From Enterococcus termitis (GTDB taxonomy: Bacteria > Bacillota > Bacilli > Lactobacillales > Enterococcaceae): DNA of 64,000 nucleotides. Numbering within the stretch: position 1 is the first letter of the stretch; every line of letters starts with the position of its first letter. This document shows, piece by piece, positions 43,777 through 50,840 of this stretch. Where the stretch lies: positions 48,853-112,852 of the forward strand of contig NZ_MIJY01000005.1 in NCBI RefSeq assembly GCF_001730305.1. The letters are read 5' to 3'. The notes under the pieces are model-generated. The model was not told the DNA's origin. It saw only the letters and a program-made list of their open reading frames with translations, and did no database searches. Both the position numbers and the translations under genes were made by a program.

Positions 43777-44061
43777 TTATATAAAGCCCTTCTCTTTACG
43801 CCATGAATGTAAAGTTGTACTACTTATATTTAAATGAGACGCAATTTGTTTGATAGGTACTCCTTGACTTCTCAACCGGTGATATTCTTCCTCATTAATT
43901 GTTCGTTTTGCATAATCAGGAGAATATTTAATGAGCTGTTGACCAATAGTCGTTATTTGTTTATATAATTCTGTTTCAGGCTTTTCATGCCACTTTGGAT
44001 CGATCGTCATTAAAGCCAACATTTCTAACCGTAAACGCTTTTGTCTATCTTTAAACGCCAT
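43777..44061 (-). CDS. Small helix-turn-helix protein, 94 aa
   Basis: The C-terminal 45 residues contain an HTH of the transposase/sigma type: YHRLRSQGVPIKQIASHLNI followed by SSTTLHSWRKEKGF. The N-terminal half is helical and basic (FKDRQKRLRLEML). It lies between the XRE regulator and the coiled-coil surface protein in the same direction and probably regulates transfer or surface genes. Confidence 0.65.
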   Translation of the reverse strand: MAFKDRQKRLRLEMLALMTIDPKWHEKPETELYKQITTIGQQLIKYSPDYAKRTINEEEYHRLRSQGVPIKQIASHLNISSTTLHSWRKEKGFI

Positions 44062-44139
44062 GTTCTCACTTCTTTACCGTCTATTTTTCACTGATTATAT
44101 CATAATGTAGTTAATCAGTAACATGCCTTTTTGTTCATT

Positions 44140-44391
44140 CTATATAGAATTATTTTCTTGCGTACTTTCGTCTAATTTTTTAAACGTAAATAATTGTTCG
44201 ATCGGCACGTCAAACACATCAGCTATATCATGTGCTAACAACAATCCTGGATTGTATCTATTTCTTTCTAATTGAATAATTGTTTGACGTGATACCCCTA
44301 CCTTGTCGGCTAACTCTTGTTGAGTCATACGTTTTCTTGCTCTCCACACATGTATACTTGCTTCAAATTGACTATTTTTCTGTTTAGACAT
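44140..44391 (-). CDS. XRE-family regulator, 83 aa
   Basis: A compact Cro/C1-type protein: [20 protein letters not shown] then [21 protein letters not shown] and a short acidic tail. This subgroup (YozG-like) often includes stand-alone repressors. A GGAGG ribosome binding site lies upstream of the ATG. It is located behind the regulatory switch region and may control the surface genes downstream. Confidence 0.8.
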   Translation of the reverse strand: MSKQKNSQFEASIHVWRARKRMTQQELADKVGVSRQTIIQLERNRYNPGLLLAHDIADVFDVPIEQLFTFKKLDESTQENNSI

Positions 44392-44469
44392 TTTGTCATT
44401 CCTCCATTTTTCTACTTAAATACTGTTTGAATCAATCTTTATAGGTATTGTACCTCTTTTTTATTTCTT

Positions 44470-44798
44470 CTAAACACTTTTTGTTTACCAGTTTAACAGG
44501 ACTAAATTATTTGCACGTTTTATAGCAACCGTAAACGTAAACTCTAGCAAAGCAGGATATTTTGCTCCTATCATCGCAAAATCTTTGCATGTATGTGACA
44601 CACCCGTCTCTCGACTCTGGCAATTTCTCAAACCCTTTATAAGTCACGCTGATTGATTTGAGGGGGCGTCCTAAACCCAATAAAACTATTCAATTAGTTA
44701 AAAGATTGCGATACAATCAATCCATTATCGATTGACAGTACTAGAACCTTTTGGTGTAAAGCTATTTGCTAGAAAACTAGCAAACAAAAAGTGTTTAG
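44470..44798. mobile_element. MITE-like element with near-perfect terminal inverted repeats
   Basis: CTAAACACTTTTTGTTT at 44470-44486 is repeated exactly in inverted form at 44782-44798, and the similarity runs to about 20 of 22 bases inward. The 295 bases between hold no ORF and include a further small hairpin (TTTGCTAG/CTAGCAAA near 44765-44784). The layout is that of a short non-autonomous mobile element or the ends of a deleted insertion sequence. I do not see an obvious target duplication. It fills most of the gap between 44392 and 44807. Confidence 0.45.
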
Positions 44799-44807
44799 TT
44801 TGATCCA

Positions 44808-45239
44808 CTACTGAAGCTGTTTTTTCTTTTTTCCATATTTTTGATAACAGTACATTTTTTCTCTTTTAATCCAATTGTAATATTCAAGTGCTTCTTGTTC
44901 ATGGTAAGCTCTAAGTTCTTTACTCATTGGTTTATACCTTGATATGAGTGATCTTTGCCAAACGCTATTATCTTTTGCAACTAAGGAGGCTTTTTCTGTA
45001 GTTCTAACAGCTACGATCTTTCCTTCAGAATCAAACACTAATTTAATTTGATCATAGATTTTGGGGATCTCAACCGCTGAACCCAAGTCTACAAATTGCT
45101 GTAGTCCATTTTCGTAGGTAATTATTTGCCTGAAGGCCTTTCCTTTACATATCCTGTAAAAATGACGGTTGAACAACTGTACTCTACCACTTTCAAGTCG
45201 TAGAACTATTTTTTGTGTAAGTGTCATTCTCTGTTTCAT
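44808..45239 (-). CDS. Hypothetical basic protein, 143 aa, first gene after the switch region
   Basis: Start taken at the ATG 45237-45239, with GGAAGGAG upstream; an earlier in-frame start at 45308 would lie inside the hairpin. The protein is basic and soluble with no recognised family: LTQKIVLRLESGRVQLFNRH, then a beta segment VDLGSAVEIPKIYDQIKLVF, and a Lys-rich end. By position it corresponds to the small genes after prgQ/iad in pheromone plasmids, which are control proteins, but the function here is unknown. Confidence 0.6.
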   Translation of the reverse strand: MKQRMTLTQKIVLRLESGRVQLFNRHFYRICKGKAFRQIITYENGLQQFVDLGSAVEIPKIYDQIKLVFDSEGKIVAVRTTEKASLVAKDNSVWQRSLISRYKPMSKELRAYHEQEALEYYNWIKREKMYCYQKYGKKKKQLQ

Positions 45240-45281
45240 AGTTTTCTCCTTCCAAATTAGTTTTGACAAGCTAACGAGCAA

Positions 45282-45322
45282 CAAAAAAGAGGGTGAGACA
45301 CATTTCACTGTATCTCACCCTC
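45282..45322 (-). terminator. Strong terminator/attenuator in the leader of the transfer operon
   Basis: GAGGGTGAGA and TCTCACCCTC form a perfect 10-base stem. On the minus strand a run of T follows immediately. It lies between the 17-codon peptide gene and the first long gene (44808-45239), where pAD1 and pCF10 also have terminators that must be read through when transfer is induced. Confidence 0.85.
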
Positions 45323-45443
45323 CACTGTTACAACTATCACAACCGTTATCTATTACAAATACTTTAAAGAAAAGCATACGCCTACAAAACGCCCTCACTT
45401 TTTGATATAATGAGGTCACGAAATTTCCCGTACTAGTTTTGAA

Positions 45444-45472
45444 ATAGAAAAACTAAGTTTTTCTATCTTTTT
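45444..45472. terminator. Hairpin with T-tract, second terminator in the switch leader
   Basis: ATAGAAAAAC, a three-base loop and GTTTTTCTAT form a perfect stem followed on the plus strand by CTTTTT. A plus-strand extended -10 (TGATATAAT, -10 at 45406-45411) lies about 35 bases upstream, so a tiny RNA of about 55 bases could be made. On the minus strand the hairpin lies in the path of transcription from the peptide gene. Confidence 0.6.
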
Positions 45473-45483
45473 CCCTAAAGTAT

Positions 45484-45492
45484 TGCTATAAT
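45484..45492 (+). promoter_or_regulatory. Extended -10 promoter facing the peptide gene
   Basis: TGCTATAAT (TATAAT 45487-45492) is a perfect extended -10, without a clear -35. It fires rightward through the antisense strand of the peptide-gene leader and toward the PrgX-like gene, the same geometry as the PX promoter of pCF10. Confidence 0.65.
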
Positions 45493-45493
45493 A

Positions 45494-45613
45494 GGACGTT
45501 GTGACACTAGTTGCAACAGGGAGCCGCGGACAGTTTCATGTGGTGCTTACATGAGTCTGTTCAAACTGTAATTCCGTTTGACCTATTAATTGGATTGCCG
45601 TCCTTTTAGTAGG
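45494..45613 (+). ncRNA. Structured antisense RNA, Anti-Q/mD-like
   Basis: After the extended -10 the predicted transcript can close with GGACG (45494-45498) and CGTCC (45609-45613) and fold internally into several arms: GTTG/CAAC; a long arm GGACAG/CTGTTC with CATGT/ACATG; and CAAAC/GTTTG. A few T follow the closing stem. It is complementary to the RNA read from the peptide gene. In pCF10 the antisense RNA Anti-Q, made from PX, terminates prgQ transcripts; in pAD1 mD has a similar place. The function here is inferred from location and structure. Confidence 0.55.
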
Positions 45614-45740
45614 GAGGAATTATAGTTTTGGCTCTTATTCTGTTGTTCGCTAACTTCTCAAAGCTAACTGCACTATTTCTCTAATTTGTGTCTAAACAAT
45701 ATCATAATATTTCTTAACTTGCAACTAATCGTTACATTTT

Positions 45741-45794
45741 TTAGACTAATACAACTACAAATAACGGTACAATAACCAATGCAACCAATGTCAT
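45741..45794 (-). CDS. Candidate inhibitor-pheromone precursor peptide, 17 aa (iAD1-like)
   Basis: A 17-codon ORF, MTLVALVIVPLFVVVLV, begins 8 bases after a strong AGGGGG ribosome binding site and stops with TAA. Its last seven residues LFVVVLV differ from the first seven of the pAD1 inhibitor iAD1 (LFVVTLVG) at one place. In pheromone plasmids a 21-23-residue precursor encoded just divergent from the receptor gene is processed to its C-terminal 7-8 residues and blocks self-induction. The ORF here is divergent from a PrgX-like gene, with the conjugation genes downstream. It is shorter than known precursors and lacks a charged start, but is still a plausible secreted peptide. Confidence comes from the combination of motif and location. 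Confidence 0.7.
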   Translation of the reverse strand: MTLVALVIVPLFVVVLV

Positions 45795-45995
45795 TCTCTT
45801 TCCCCCTAGCTTTGTTACTTACATTACAAAATAATTATTCTGTACCACAAATTTACCATACATAGCTGAAAAAACAATACGTTATACGAAATTGATATAA
45901 AAAAAGGGCATATTTCCGCCTTTAGTAATATATTTATTTCTTTCGAATCAAAATTTATACGTTTTTTATATAAACTTAAAAAAGGAGTTAATTAC

Positions 45996-46937
45996 ATGAA
46001 TATAGCTGAAACTTTAAAATTTTTTCGTCAAAAAAAGAACCTTAGCCAATCTGAGGCAAAGCCTAAAGATATGAGTCAGCCTGCTTACTCAAGTATTGAA
46101 AGAGGTGACCGTTCTATAACCATGAAGGAACTACAAGAATATCTTGACAATACAAGTATCTCTCCAAATGAATTTTTTTCTTTTTCAGATTTCGACAAGA
46201 AACAAAATGAGTTCAAAAAAGTTTTTTATACCCTTTCAGCTAGTGTATCAACAAATACTGATACAGCAGCAAAAAAAGAGTTAATAGATTACTACAACTT
46301 TTTTAACGAAAACAAATGGACTAATCAACGATATTTAGCAAATTATATCTCTATAAAACACTTTTACAGCCAGTATCTGAATGAAATAGAACAGTTTAAC
46401 TCTATTGAACTTGATTTAATATTTGATAATTTATACAACAAACAATCTTACTTTTACTATGATTACCAAATACTTTCAAGTGTAATTGGCTACCTACACC
46501 CTGCAAAAGCGGAAAATATACTAACAAAAATGATTCCACTTAGTTATATAAATCAACGTGATACAGCCACCATTTCCCAAGCTTATGCTGCTCTTAACAA
46601 CATTATTTCAGTATCAATTTATTCCAATATGTTCAAACAAGCCAAACGATACCTTGAAATCGCTGAAAAAAATAATATGGGATTTAATGAATATAAATTC
46701 AAGCTAGACCTAATGTATCTTGAAAACTTATTACTCTACTTAGAAACCGGCAAATCAACCTACCTATCAAAAATTGATGAGTACAAAGATATTATTAAAA
46801 AACTCGGAATGACTCACCATTTAAAACAAATTGAAACAGAAATGAAACTACTGACTTTTGAAAAAAACCCACAAAAACTCCTAGAAAAATACAATGTAAC
46901 ATTAATGACCCCTTCAGAATACAACATCAATCAATAA
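45996..46937 (+). CDS. PrgX/TraA-type pheromone-sensing regulator
   Basis: 313 residues, close to the 317 of PrgX. Residues about 1-65 are a divergent XRE DNA-binding domain (SQPAYSSIERGDRSITMKEL). The rest is a helical-repeat peptide-binding region. Several segments can be laid over PrgX of pCF10 from memory: YISIKHFY, LYNKQSYFYYDYQILSSVIG, NNIISVSIYSNMFKQAKRYL and YKFKLDLMYLENLLLYLETG. PrgX represses the prgQ promoter and is controlled by binding of the pheromone or inhibitor. AAGGAG precedes the ATG. It is divergent from the iAD1-like peptide gene and from the conjugation genes, matching pCF10/pAD1 layout. No PrgY/TraB or PrgZ/TraC genes are next to it. Confidence 0.85.
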   Translation: MNIAETLKFFRQKKNLSQSEAKPKDMSQPAYSSIERGDRSITMKELQEYLDNTSISPNEFFSFSDFDKKQNEFKKVFYTLSASVSTNTDTAAKKELIDYYNFFNENKWTNQRYLANYISIKHFYSQYLNEIEQFNSIELDLIFDNLYNKQSYFYYDYQILSSVIGYLHPAKAENILTKMIPLSYINQRDTATISQAYAALNNIISVSIYSNMFKQAKRYLEIAEKNNMGFNEYKFKLDLMYLENLLLYLETGKSTYLSKIDEYKDIIKKLGMTHHLKQIETEMKLLTFEKNPQKLLEKYNVTLMTPSEYNINQ

Positions 46938-47286
46938 AGATAAACACAACATACAAATCCCATTGTTGTAGGGAAGCCGAATTTCTCTACAACAATGAAA
47001 ACTCCATGCATCAATTCATCAGAACATAACCATAAAAAGAAATTGCCCTCTCTGCTAACCTCTATACCGTAAAATGTAAATTCTAATAATATGATTTTAA
47101 AACGTTGAAATCATAAAGCTTTAAGATTCATATAAGAAATCTTAGAGCAAAAGTTCGTTCCATTTGATATCGGAAACCCTAAAGTAAACTAAAGCATAAA
47201 ATGTCAGTCTCTTAATACCTGCTCCCCCTGTAAACAAAGGAGAAAGTATCCTAGATATAATGTATTGGCAGTGTGCATGTTTAAAA
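46938..47286. other. Non-coding region behind rep and the regulator, likely holding the replication origin
   Basis: No gene is seen. An 11-base inverted repeat CATTGTTGTAG/CTACAACAATG (46961-46997) follows the PrgX-like gene without a T-run and probably ends one or both convergent transcripts. A second A/T-rich hairpin with AAGATT/AATCTT lies near 47118-47150. In Inc18 plasmids the replication start lies directly downstream of the rep stop codon, which here is at 47287. No signature is visible that proves it, so this is based on family knowledge. Confidence 0.4.
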
Positions 47287-48819
47287 TTATCCAGGCTCCC
47301 ATAGATTTGTTTGCTTCCTAACTAGCCCTATTTCTTTGCTTGTTGCTGATGGTTCAAACAACTTAGCTAGTAGCATATCTGCCTCTTTAAAAAAGGTTCT
47401 GATCGCGTTTTTATACGCCTTTTTAACCGTCTGATTTACTACAATCACGGTGCGAATTAGCGCTTTTCTTGTTGCAACCACTAACCCACCGCCACGACCG
47501 GATCTCACTTTCACAAAAATTTTGCCTTCTGTTTTTAACTCATTGATTGCTTTATCTAGTGATCTCTTTGGTATACTCTTATCCTGGTATTTTATAGCTG
47601 CTTGCAGTTCTGCCTTTGTTAAATCAATTTCTGGTCTGTATCGATAGCATTGTGTCTCTAGGTATTCTAAAATATCTGTTTTCCATTCATGAACGTGCGA
47701 TCGTTTGCGTTCTGATCGATCTTTTTTAAACTTATGCCATGCTGTACGCTTTTGTGTGAATAATTGATCTTCAGAGAGTGATTCTAAGCTCCAGTTAGAC
47801 AGAAGCTCTAGTACATAGGCTTTATTAGCACCTCTGTAACGTCCCGAATACGCACTTCTAACGATTCTTTTTACTTCAGTATCTTTCATTGATCGATTCA
47901 ATTTTTCGTTTAGCTCGTCTAAAAAATCATAACATTCTGATCGTTCTTTTTGTGAAGAATAGCAAGCCAATGCAAGCGTAAAGAAAGCATTGTTTCTGCC
48001 TAAATGCCCTTTTCTACCGATGATTTCCGGATTTTTAAGCAGCACGTCGACCCATTTTTCTTGTATTTGCTGTACTTCTTCAGTTACTGAAGGTAGTAGC
48101 TGAAGAAATGTTTTTTTCTTAGTGGCAGCCGGTTGATATTTCATTGACCATGAGATCAGTTGCTGCATGTCATAGGTCATTGCATGATAGAAATAAGCAA
48201 TATTATCAGTACGTGGTATACGAGCAATACCAAAATGGTTACAGCCTAGATCAACTGAAGGTAATATTTCAGCAAAGGCTCTCCGAAGATTTTCCGAAAT
48301 CCGTTTGGCCACTTCGATCGACGCATAATTATTTTTTGAAGAAATATACCAAGCACTCTCTAAAATAAAGTATGCCTGATAGCCCCCAGGAGTTTTTAAA
48401 ATCAGCGTTGGGATCAAATCTAAATCGAGTGCAGCATCAAGGATCATTTGATAATCTAGTTTTTCCCCTGGTGATCGATCAAAATCAATTAAAAAAGCAT
48501 TGATCTGTTTTAAATTCTCTTCAGAGTGTCCTTTTACGATCGTTCTGTTTGGATCTGTATAGGTGCCGTAACTATAAACATTTGGTGTCCAGTGTGTAAA
48601 ACAGTCTTCATTTTCCCACAATGCTTCTTCTGAAGTGAGAACGATCCCACGTGAAGCTGTCATATTTTCTTTGGATCTAAACCCAAAAATAGCACCCTTT
48701 TCCCCTTCAGGTTGCTGAATAAATGGACGTAGCTTACTATTTTTATATTTATATTGTCTTAATCCCCCCTTCAAAAGGGTAGCATAAATAAGATTTAGGT
48801 CTTGATCCAGTAAGTTCAT
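47287..48819 (-). CDS. Inc18-type replication initiator (RepE/RepR/RepS-like)
   Basis: 510 residues from the ATG 48817-48819, which has a GGAAAGGAA ribosome binding site; an upstream in-frame start would lie before the attenuator. The sequence follows the RepE/RepS family nearly throughout: GLRQYKYKNSKLRPFI, GAIFGFRSKENM, RGIVLTSEEA, FTHWTPNVYSYGTY, KGHSEENLKQINAFLIDFD, CNHFGIARIPRTDN, RNNAFFTLALACYSS and IVRSAYSGRYRGANKAYV. These initiators drive one-way theta replication needing host Pol I. The C-terminal 150 residues include a winged-helix-like part. The upstream leader carries an attenuator and an antisense RNA. Confidence 0.93.
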   Translation of the reverse strand: MNLLDQDLNLIYATLLKGGLRQYKYKNSKLRPFIQQPEGEKGAIFGFRSKENMTASRGIVLTSEEALWENEDCFTHWTPNVYSYGTYTDPNRTIVKGHSEENLKQINAFLIDFDRSPGEKLDYQMILDAALDLDLIPTLILKTPGGYQAYFILESAWYISSKNNYASIEVAKRISENLRRAFAEILPSVDLGCNHFGIARIPRTDNIAYFYHAMTYDMQQLISWSMKYQPAATKKKTFLQLLPSVTEEVQQIQEKWVDVLLKNPEIIGRKGHLGRNNAFFTLALACYSSQKERSECYDFLDELNEKLNRSMKDTEVKRIVRSAYSGRYRGANKAYVLELLSNWSLESLSEDQLFTQKRTAWHKFKKDRSERKRSHVHEWKTDILEYLETQCYRYRPEIDLTKAELQAAIKYQDKSIPKRSLDKAINELKTEGKIFVKVRSGRGGGLVVATRKALIRTVIVVNQTVKKAYKNAIRTFFKEADMLLAKLFEPSATSKEIGLVRKQTNLWEPG

Positions 48820-48836
48820 TTTTTGGGTTCCTTTCC

Positions 48837-48870
48837 AAAAAAAGAGGACACAAAATAACCTTTGTGTCCT
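48837..48870 (-). terminator. rep leader attenuator
   Basis: AGGACACAAA and TTTGTGTCCT form a perfect stem followed on the minus strand by a seven-T run, 18 bases before the rep start codon. In pIP501 and pAMbeta1 an attenuator at this place is switched by the antisense RNAIII. Confidence 0.88.
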
Positions 48871-48974
48871 TACGAATACGGGATTCATCAATTTTATCAC
48901 CAAAAAACTAGCCTAACAGCCATTTTTGCGCAACAAATAAGCCTAAATCTATTGTATTTTTTGTCAAAATTTGC

Positions 48975-49118
48975 TATAATATACTCAATAAAGTGAAGGC
49001 GAAAACACTTATCAAATTAAAATTTATAGAAATTGAGACTAAGGAACACATAATTTGGGTATGTGATTTCTAAAAATTAATCTGACTACCAATCAAATTA
49101 ATTTTAGGTCTCTTTTTT
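48975..49118 (+). ncRNA. Antisense RNA (RNAIII-like) controlling rep
   Basis: An extended -10 TGCTATAAT (48975-48980) starts a plus-strand transcript at about 48987 that is antisense to the rep leader. It ends at a structure where GAGAC (49035-49039) can pair with GTCTC (49108-49112), and ATTAAT with ATTAAT, followed by TTTTTTATTTT. The predicted length of about 130 bases matches the 136-base RNAIII of pIP501, which favours premature termination of the rep mRNA. Confidence 0.75.
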
Positions 49119-49129
49119 ATTTTAAAATT

Positions 49130-49158
49130 AGATTAACTCAACTCTAAAATTTTGTAAA
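49130..49158 (-). promoter_or_regulatory. rep promoter
   Basis: TTTACA (49153-49158), a 17-base spacer and TAATCT (49130-49135) on the minus strand would start the rep leader at about 49123, giving a leader of about 300 bases before the rep ATG, similar to pIP501. It lies between rep and the CopR-position gene. Confidence 0.6.
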
Positions 49159-49171
49159 CTGTTTTTTTATT

Positions 49172-49498
49172 TTATAATTCCAACATTTCATCGATTCTAT
49201 TTCTAAAATTTTGTAATTCTTCGTCCGTTCTAATACTTAGGATGGTTGCTCTAGCTTGTTCTAAAGCATATTCGTGCTTTGATAAAACAAGCTCATATTT
49301 CGCAGTAATCATTTCTTCTAATCGATCCAAAGCTTCATTTCCGAAACTCCGAGTTCCATTATCAAATTCTCTAACATAACTGGGAGAAAGTCCTATTGCT
49401 TTTGAAAGCTCAACCCTACTTACATAATAGTTTTTGACCAGAAACTTTAATAAAAATCGATCATATTCATTTCTAAACTGCTTACCCCCTTCTTCCAT
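49172..49498 (-). CDS. HTH protein in the CopR/CopF position
   Basis: 108 residues. VSRVELSKAIGLSPSYVREF followed by DNGTRSFGNEALDRLEEMI is an XRE-type helix-turn-helix. The C-terminal half is a charged helix. AGGAGGG precedes the ATG. It sits directly upstream of the rep promoter in the same direction, exactly where Inc18 plasmids have the copy-control repressor CopR/CopF, and I infer that it binds that promoter. The sequence itself does not let me claim it is a CopR homologue, so another possibility is a regulator of the divergent par operon. Confidence 0.65.
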   Translation of the reverse strand: MEEGGKQFRNEYDRFLLKFLVKNYYVSRVELSKAIGLSPSYVREFDNGTRSFGNEALDRLEEMITAKYELVLSKHEYALEQARATILSIRTDEELQNFRNRIDEMLEL

Positions 49499-49631
49499 AA
49501 CTTCCCTCCTTTTGTTGTTACAAACAACAACAATTCACAAGATTAGATTACCACAAAAGTTAGTTGTAATCAATTCTAAACCATCTTCTATTTTCTTGCC
49601 ATTCCAAAAAATGTATTGGTAATAGGCTTTA

Positions 49632-49829
49632 TTAGCATTATTAATGTAATACATTACTATTACTAATCTATTTTTTAAAGTTATACAATAGTAATACTTT
49701 ATTATTACAGCGTTATTACACATTTTTAATTCCATTTCCATGTTCGTTGTTGTTTTTAACAACAGATTATGGTATTCTATTTTTGTAAGTAACACAATCT
49801 ATTCTTAATAGTAATATATTATATTTATA
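49632..49829. repeat. Centromere-like repeats upstream of parA
   Basis: Several AT-rich units built on TAATA/TAGTAATA occur here: TAATGTAATACATTACTATT at 49643-49662 with TACTAAT following, AATAGTAATACTTTATTATTAC near 49687-49708, and TTAATAGTAATATATTATAT near 49805-49824, just before the parA ribosome binding site. The same motif occurs downstream of the par genes. Direct repeats on both sides of a ParA operon are known from pAD1 (TAGTARRR iterons). They probably act as operator and partition site. Confidence 0.65.
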
Positions 49830-49874
49830 CAAAATTACTTTTAAAATTAATCTATATGAAAGAAGGAGAGGAAA

Positions 49875-50840
49875 ATGGCAGTAGGAATTACCGTTGCAGC
49901 AAACAAAGGTGGAGTTGGAAAAACTCTTATCACTATTAATATCACAGGCGCTCTTAGAAAGGCATTCCCAAACGCAAGAATTCTTGTTGTTGATACTGAC
50001 GCTCAAGGAAATACTACGAAATCTTTTAGAGTAAAAGTAGCTAATGATCAAAATACAATTTATGATGTTTTTATGGGGACTGCTTCAGTTGAAGATACGA
50101 TTGTTGGTACATATGATAGTAACATTGACGTTCTACCGGCTAACTCTGATAATAACTATCTAGAGTTTGATAAAATGGAAGAATTTCGAGATACAATTTT
50201 GGAATGGTTCGTTTCACTAGTAAAGAAATTTAAAAACAATATTTCTGAATTAATGACTATTGAGGGGCTTAAAAAGAAAATGACAAACATCATCGATCCT
50301 AGTGCTAACTATTTTAATGCATTAGCTGGATCATTTGATAATGTTCAAGAAGAATATGACTTCATTATTTACGATACACCGCCTGAGCTGAAGCAAGTTA
50401 CTTCTTCTGTACTTTCCATTGCAGACGTGGTAATAGTACCTTATGAACCTGACTTGAATGGTGTTGACGGGGTTACACACTTAATTTCAAGAGTACTGAC
50501 ACTTAAAGAAAAATACAATCCAGAACTCAGAATTGGTGGTGTTTTAGCAAACAAGGTTTACAATACTAATCTGCATGCAAAAATGATTAATTCAATGATG
50601 AAATATACTAATCGGAACAATTATCATTATTTTGATACTGAAATACCAAGATCTATTACTTTTGCTGACAAATTAGTTAGGAATGGTCTACCGATTACAA
50701 TGAACGACCCAAACAACAAATTTGCTCAAAATTTTTACAAGCTAATTACTGAAATGAACAGACTTGGTTTATTAAGTAAAGACGGGAAAACATTAGAGAT
50801 ACCTGTACAATTATATCAAGAAAGTGAGGTTGAAGAATAA
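49875..50840 (+). CDS. ParA-type plasmid partition ATPase
   Basis: 321 residues. A deviant Walker A KGGVGKTLITINI is at residues about 10-16, DTDAQGN follows near 42, and the later Walker B-like FIIYDTPPELKQVTSS lies near 165. An unusual stretch of about 35 residues between these motifs contains charged helices. No N-terminal HTH is present, as in short-type ParA (type Ib). It moves plasmid copies to daughter cells together with the DNA-binding partner encoded directly downstream (one-base overlap). Very similar ParA proteins act in pAD1/pCF10 (RepB/PrgP type). Confidence 0.9.
   Translation: MAVGITVAANKGGVGKTLITINITGALRKAFPNARILVVDTDAQGNTTKSFRVKVANDQNTIYDVFMGTASVEDTIVGTYDSNIDVLPANSDNNYLEFDKMEEFRDTILEWFVSLVKKFKNNISELMTIEGLKKKMTNIIDPSANYFNALAGSFDNVQEEYDFIIYDTPPELKQVTSSVLSIADVVIVPYEPDLNGVDGVTHLISRVLTLKEKYNPELRIGGVLANKVYNTNLHAKMINSMMKYTNRNNYHYFDTEIPRSITFADKLVRNGLPITMNDPNNKFAQNFYKLITEMNRLGLLSKDGKTLEIPVQLYQESEVEE

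Noticed and set aside
45494..45613. tracrRNA or CRISPR-related RNA
   Set aside because: No repeat array, no Cas gene and no anti-repeat are present; the structure and place fit an antisense regulator.
45741..45794. The 17-codon ORF as an Fst/Ldr-type toxin of a type I toxin-antitoxin system
   Set aside because: ALVIVP is reminiscent of Fst, but the peptide ends without the charged tail of Fst toxins and the place beside a PrgX-like gene fits an inhibitor peptide better.
47287..48903. Longer start for Rep at 48903
   Set aside because: It would place the coding sequence across the attenuator hairpin, and the family begins at the MNLLDQ start.
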